From Macrococcus epidermidis (GTDB lineage: Bacteria > Bacillota > Bacilli > Staphylococcales > Staphylococcaceae): a DNA stretch of 64,000 nt. The position numbers and the translations under genes are program-made. The stretch lies in contig NZ_PZJH01000001.1 of assembly GCF_003259695.1 (NCBI RefSeq), forward strand, positions 806,001 to 870,000. The letters are read 5' to 3'. This document shows, one piece after another, positions 60,093-64,000 of the stretch (positions within the stretch are counted from its first letter, which is position 1; the number at the start of each line of letters is the position of its first letter). The notes under the pieces are model-generated. The model was not told the DNA's origin and searched no databases. It saw only the letters and a list, made by a program, of their open reading frames with translations.

Positions 60093-62879
60093 TTATAAGT
60101 TTAAAGCTTCATTGATGATTTTTGTTTGAACAAGTTTATGAATCTCATTATCACCTTCAGATGGTGCAGCACGTCGAACACGACCATAGTATTTAACGTT
60201 AATTCCTTGTGCCATATCCAGTAATTCTGGATAAATATATTGCCACGCACCTTGATTTTCAGGTTCCTCCTGAACAAATCCGATTTCAGTTAATCCACGT
60301 AAATCGTTAATAATTGCTTGAATTTCTTCCTTTGGTAATGGATACAATTGTTCTAATCGAATTAAGTGAATTGTATCATTTGGATTTTTTTGCAATTCAG
60401 TGTATAAGTCAATAGCTACTTTCCCACTTGCAATTAACAACTTCTTAACTTTCGTCTTTTTATAACTTTCAGAAATAATAGGTTTAAAGCTACCCTCAGT
60501 AAACTTATCCACCGTATCTGCTACGAAGTTATTACGTAATAAACTCTTTGGACTCATTAATACTAGTGGTCGCATCTGTAACGTATTTAAATAATGTGCC
60601 TGACGACGTAATAAGTGGAAATAGTTTGCTGTCGAAGTTACATTCGCAACCGTCCAGTTATTTTCACCGGCAAGCTGTAAGAAACGCTCTAAACGTGCAG
60701 AAGAGTGTTCCGGACCTTGTCCTTCATATGCGTGAGGTAAAAGCAACGTTAATCCACTACGTTCTCCCCATTTAGCATTTGCACTTGATACAAAATTATC
60801 AAAAATCATTTGTGCCATATTAGCAAAATCTCCATACTGAGCTTCCCATACAGCTAATGCATCATTATTTTCAAGATTATAGCCATACTCAAAACCTACA
60901 ACAGCTGCTTCTGATAACGGAGAATTATGAATATCAAAAGATGCTTTTGCGTCAGAAATGTGTTGTAAAGGTACATATTTATCTCCATTGTTCTCGTCAT
61001 TTAATACCGCATGACGATGTGCAAATGTTCCTCGCTCCGCATCCTGACCTGTATGTCTTACAGGTTTTCCGTCTTGAATGATTGTTCCATATGCTAAAAG
61101 TTCAGCATGTCCCCAGTCAATTAATCCATCTTTAGTAAATGGATCATTTCGACGTTCAAGAATTTTTTGAAGTTTATTAAATACTGTAAATGTCTCTGGA
61201 GTATTTAACATTTCTTCATTTAGTTTCTTCAATCGATCAAATGAAACGCCAGTTTCCACACTTTCATAACCTTCTGTCACTTCAACAGGTGCTAGCATTT
61301 CACTGTCATTATTTTTAGTACTCTTATCTATTTTATCATGTGCAGCACGCATTTCAGCAGTAACACTTTCAAAAATTGCATTCATTTCATCTTCGGTAAT
61401 AACACCTTCTGCTACAAGTTCTTTACCGTATTTGATTTCAATACTTGGATGACCTTTTACTTCTTTATATAACATTGGGTTCGTAATTGTTGGTTCATCC
61501 ATTTCATTATGACCGTAACGACGATAACCTACTAAATCAATTACGAAATCCTTGTTGAATTTTTGACGGAATGCCATTGCAAGTTCAATCGCTTCCATAC
61601 AAGCTTCGACATCATCAGCATTAACGTGAATAATCGGTAAGTCATAACCTTTCGCAACGTCAGTTGCATACGTAGTGGATCTTGAATCATATGGCTCAGT
61701 TGTAAACCCTACACGGTTATTTGTAATAATATGCAGCGAACCACCAACAGAGTATCCATCTAAATTGCTTAAATTCATACTCTCAAAGTTAATACCTTGA
61801 CCAGGAAATGCTGCGTCTCCATGAATTAAAACTGCTAATGCTTTATTGAAATCCTGTTCAGGTTTATTCACATCAGTAGTTATTTCCTGAACTGCACGTG
61901 TCTTACCTAAAACGACAGGTGCCACAATTTCTAAGTGAGATGGATTATTTGCAAGTGACACGATTTGTTCGTTACCATATTTTGTCGTTGTCTTTTTACC
62001 ACCTAAGTGATATTTAACATCACTTGTCCAACCTTTAGTGACCACTAACGAACCATCTTCCGGCAAAAATTTCATAGGGTCGGTATGCATAAACTCAGAT
62101 AACATCATTTCGTACGGCTTTTCTAAAATGTGTGTTAATACATTTAAACGACCTCGGTGTGCCATACCTATTTCAATATTTTTGATGTTTTCTTTGTTTC
62201 CAATACGCAATACTTGCTCTAACATTGGTACTAAAGCATCTACACCTTCAATAGAGAAACGTTTTGCTCCTACAAAATTTTTATGGATATATTTTTCAAA
62301 GCCTTCAACGTGTGCAAGACTCTTTAATAGATTAATCTTTTCATCTTTACTTAATTGATGATGCTCACGTGATTCGATTTGTTCAATTAACCATTCACGT
62401 TCATAAGCATCATTTATATGTGAAATTTCAAAACCAATTGTACTTTGATAAGCCGCTTGTAGATGAATGATTGCTTCTAATGCATTGGCAAATTTTTGAG
62501 CATATTGATCAGAAATAAGACCAGCTGGCAAAGATTTCAAATCTTCTTCTGACAGATTAAAATCCTCAAGCGATAATGCTGGCAAATTTTCTCTCTGTGG
62601 ACGGTATAATGGATATATATCAGCTGTAAGATGCCCATACAATCTAATATTATCGATTAACTTTAACACACGCTTAACTTTTTCAGTATCGGCATTACCT
62701 GCACTAGTTGCATTGCCTGATTGTGCTGATTGCCCCCCCTGAATACTTGAAAATAAAACTTGTAACTCATCAGATACCGACGATGGATCCACTAGATATT
62801 GATCGAACATGTCTAAAAGAATACCTAAGTTCGTTCCAAATCTAGGTGGTGCTTCATCTAGGTTTTTACCTTTTGTCAT
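60093..62879 (-). CDS. odhA: 2-oxoglutarate dehydrogenase E1
   Basis: ATG at 62879 lies just after GGAGGGTGG; 928 residues. Thiamine diphosphate-enzyme motifs include [18 protein letters not shown], the [13 protein letters not shown] metal-binding segment (GDx26-28N type) and [26 protein letters not shown]. It decarboxylates 2-oxoglutarate in the TCA cycle and feeds the OdhB lipoyl arm. A polar spacer rich in Gly, Ser and Asn (about 50-68) follows the N-terminal helix. E3 is encoded elsewhere. Confidence 0.97.
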   Translation of the reverse strand: MTKGKNLDEAPPRFGTNLGILLDMFDQYLVDPSSVSDELQVLFSSIQGGQSAQSGNATSAGNADTEKVKRVLKLIDNIRLYGHLTADIYPLYRPQRENLPALSLEDFNLSEEDLKSLPAGLISDQYAQKFANALEAIIHLQAAYQSTIGFEISHINDAYEREWLIEQIESREHHQLSKDEKINLLKSLAHVEGFEKYIHKNFVGAKRFSIEGVDALVPMLEQVLRIGNKENIKNIEIGMAHRGRLNVLTHILEKPYEMMLSEFMHTDPMKFLPEDGSLVVTKGWTSDVKYHLGGKKTTTKYGNEQIVSLANNPSHLEIVAPVVLGKTRAVQEITTDVNKPEQDFNKALAVLIHGDAAFPGQGINFESMNLSNLDGYSVGGSLHIITNNRVGFTTEPYDSRSTTYATDVAKGYDLPIIHVNADDVEACMEAIELAMAFRQKFNKDFVIDLVGYRRYGHNEMDEPTITNPMLYKEVKGHPSIEIKYGKELVAEGVITEDEMNAIFESVTAEMRAAHDKIDKSTKNNDSEMLAPVEVTEGYESVETGVSFDRLKKLNEEMLNTPETFTVFNKLQKILERRNDPFTKDGLIDWGHAELLAYGTIIQDGKPVRHTGQDAERGTFAHRHAVLNDENNGDKYVPLQHISDAKASFDIHNSPLSEAAVVGFEYGYNLENNDALAVWEAQYGDFANMAQMIFDNFVSSANAKWGERSGLTLLLPHAYEGQGPEHSSARLERFLQLAGENNWTVANVTSTANYFHLLRRQAHYLNTLQMRPLVLMSPKSLLRNNFVADTVDKFTEGSFKPIISESYKKTKVKKLLIASGKVAIDLYTELQKNPNDTIHLIRLEQLYPLPKEEIQAIINDLRGLTEIGFVQEEPENQGAWQYIYPELLDMAQGINVKYYGRVRRAAPSEGDNEIHKLVQTKIINEALNL

Positions 62880-62973
62880 GGTTCCACCCTCCATTTAATT
62901 AAATAAAACGTTTACATAGCTATTTTAACAAAGCAAAGCACGAAATTAAAGGGGAAAAACATATCTTTGTGAA

Positions 62974-64000
62974 TTATATTGTACGTATCGGGAATTGTAT
63001 AATAACTTTTGTAAATTGATTGACTTCACTTTCTATCTTCACTTGTCCTTTATATGTTTCGATTAACTTTTTAGCGATCGATAAACCCAAACCATTTCCA
63101 CCTTTACTTCTTGCTCTTGATTTATCAACACGATAAAAACGATCAAATATATTCGGAATATCTTCTTTTGGAATACCTTCTCCATTATCGATAATTTCAA
63201 TCTGAACTAATTTATTCTTCAAAGAGGTACGAAGTACAATATGTTTATTAATCTGATCATATTTCATCGCATTATCCAGAAAAATCAGTAAAATTTGTTC
63301 AAAATGAAAACGATTGATATTCAGCTTAATCTGTTCATGAGTTGAATGATATTCAAACATATAATCGTCTTTTAACTGTTGTATGGAATGAATTCTACCT
63401 TGAATTTCTGCATTGATATCAATATTTTCAATCTGCTTTGTTTCTAATAAATTTGAGTCTTTCGATAATAATAACAATTCTTCTACAAGTTTATTAATAC
63501 GATTCATCTCCTCCAATGAGATAGAGAGAGATTCTTCTAATATTTCGGGATTATTTTTCCCCCATCTTTGTATGAGATTTAAATGACCATTAACAATCTG
63601 TAGTGGTGTACGAAGCTCATGACTTGCATCTTCTACAAATTGTTTCTGCTGTTCAAAGCTTGATTCCAGCTGACTCATCATCTCATTAAATGTGTCAATC
63701 ATATCATCCGTTTCATAGTAACTCGTAGAGACTTGCAGTTTATTTTGAAAACCATCTCTTTTAATTTGATTCATCTTACTCGAAAGTCTTCGAATAGGCT
63801 TTGTAATCTGATTAGAAAATAAAAAACTGATTAAAGCCGTCATAAATAAAGCTGTAAGCCCAAAAAAACTACACAGCAATATAAGAAATTGCATCACATT
63901 AAAGTAATCATCCAGAGAACGTGCAACGGTAATATAGCCGTTATAATGTTCGTTGTGAAATGGCGTTGACATTAATAAGAATTGTCTTTCTCCAATTTTT
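62974..64000 (-). CDS. arlS: Sensor histidine kinase ArlS (5' part beyond window)
   Basis: The frame is open to the window edge, so at least 342 C-terminal residues are present. In order: end of the extracellular sensor, a membrane helix (FLILLCSFFGLTALFMTALISFLF), HAMP (NQITKPIRRLSSKMNQIKRDG), the phosphoacceptor H box (FVEDASHELRTPLQ), and HATPase boxes (FLDNAMKYD, IEIIDNGEGIPKEDIPNIFDRFYR, GGNGLGLSIAKKLIE). Sequence and its place after odhA match staphylococcal ArlS, which with ArlR controls adhesion, autolysis and manganese/calprotectin responses. Confidence 0.93.
   Translation of the reverse strand, partial: KIGERQFLLMSTPFHNEHYNGYITVARSLDDYFNVMQFLILLCSFFGLTALFMTALISFLFSNQITKPIRRLSSKMNQIKRDGFQNKLQVSTSYYETDDMIDTFNEMMSQLESSFEQQKQFVEDASHELRTPLQIVNGHLNLIQRWGKNNPEILEESLSISLEEMNRINKLVEELLLLSKDSNLLETKQIENIDINAEIQGRIHSIQQLKDDYMFEYHSTHEQIKLNINRFHFEQILLIFLDNAMKYDQINKHIVLRTSLKNKLVQIEIIDNGEGIPKEDIPNIFDRFYRVDKSRARSKGGNGLGLSIAKKLIETYKGQVKIESEVNQFTKVIIQFPIRTI

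Noticed and set aside
59648-60115. 155-residue plus-strand frame opposite odhB
   Set aside because: It mirrors the Ala/Pro/Glu-rich linkers of odhB on the other strand; no ribosome site and no recognisable domain.
62038-62358. 106-residue plus-strand frame opposite odhA
   Set aside because: Shadow of a strongly coding region; odhA motifs on the minus strand are unambiguous.
62739-62748. C7-type homopolymer in odhA as a possible frameshift
   Set aside because: The odhA frame is continuous across it and the protein has normal length and motifs, so there is no evidence of disruption.

Overview
The window is low-GC Firmicute chromosome and reads as Staphylococcaceae, most likely Macrococcus/Macrococcoides or a Mammaliicoccus-like relative. 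This rests on the adjacent femA-femB pair, the lysine operon order lysC-asd-dapA-dapB-dapH-dapL-alr-lysA behind a lysine riboswitch, the cspA / acylphosphatase / XpaC-TelA / brnQ / MoxR-VWA / odhB-odhA / arlS backbone (staphylococcal synteny), strong AGGAGG-type ribosome sites and frequent TTG starts. The species call is inference. No rRNA, tRNA, CRISPR array or complete insertion sequence was seen.

Positions 1-12,700 look accessory: small mono- or bicistronic units. They include a TetR-controlled AhpD-like/HXXEE pair, an S41 peptidase, a DUF4240-type protein, an AlbA_2/ATPase regulator, a GNAT enzyme, a HExxH protein, an APH-fold kinase, a Nudix enzyme, a YefM-YoeB toxin-antitoxin pair, an MFS carrier, a cupin and an isochorismatase-fold hydrolase.

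Positions 12,700-27,500 carry the most unusual regulation. Two ABC-F ATPases (13,051 and 23,005) are each preceded by a short leader ORF with competing hairpins. The first looks like a translational attenuator that can bury the Shine-Dalgarno. The second looks like a ribosome-controlled transcription attenuator with a four-codon leader. Between them lie a GntR/DUF1648 pair, two acetyltransferases (one AAC(6')-like), a DUF4143 ATPase behind a duplicated hairpin, and an SOS-type Y-family polymerase behind twin LexA boxes. The 3' end of the polymerase gene carries a 1.7-kb integrative-element remnant bounded by 17-bp direct repeats. It holds an integrase C-terminal fragment, a promoter-terminator unit and one coiled-coil membrane protein gene. 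An SgrR-like regulator, split by one in-frame TAG, is divergent from an MFS efflux gene.

Positions 27,500-41,400 hold an M42 peptidase, a DJ-1/PfpI protein, a SatD-like regulator with a membrane partner, femA-femB (interpeptide bridge synthesis), a secreted beta-propeller-like protein, pepF, an SDR, cvfB and a third, YbiT/YkpA-like ABC-F.

Positions 41,400-64,000 are core genome. The riboswitch-controlled operon makes diaminopimelate and lysine by the acetylase route and so feeds both protein synthesis and the peptidoglycan stem whose bridge FemA/FemB build. It is followed by cspA, DUF1033, acyP, xpaC-telA, brnQ, a MoxR/VWA pair, a small DUF6501-like protein, a VOC dioxygenase, the 2-oxoglutarate dehydrogenase genes odhA-odhB and the start of the arlRS two-component locus, cut by the window edge.
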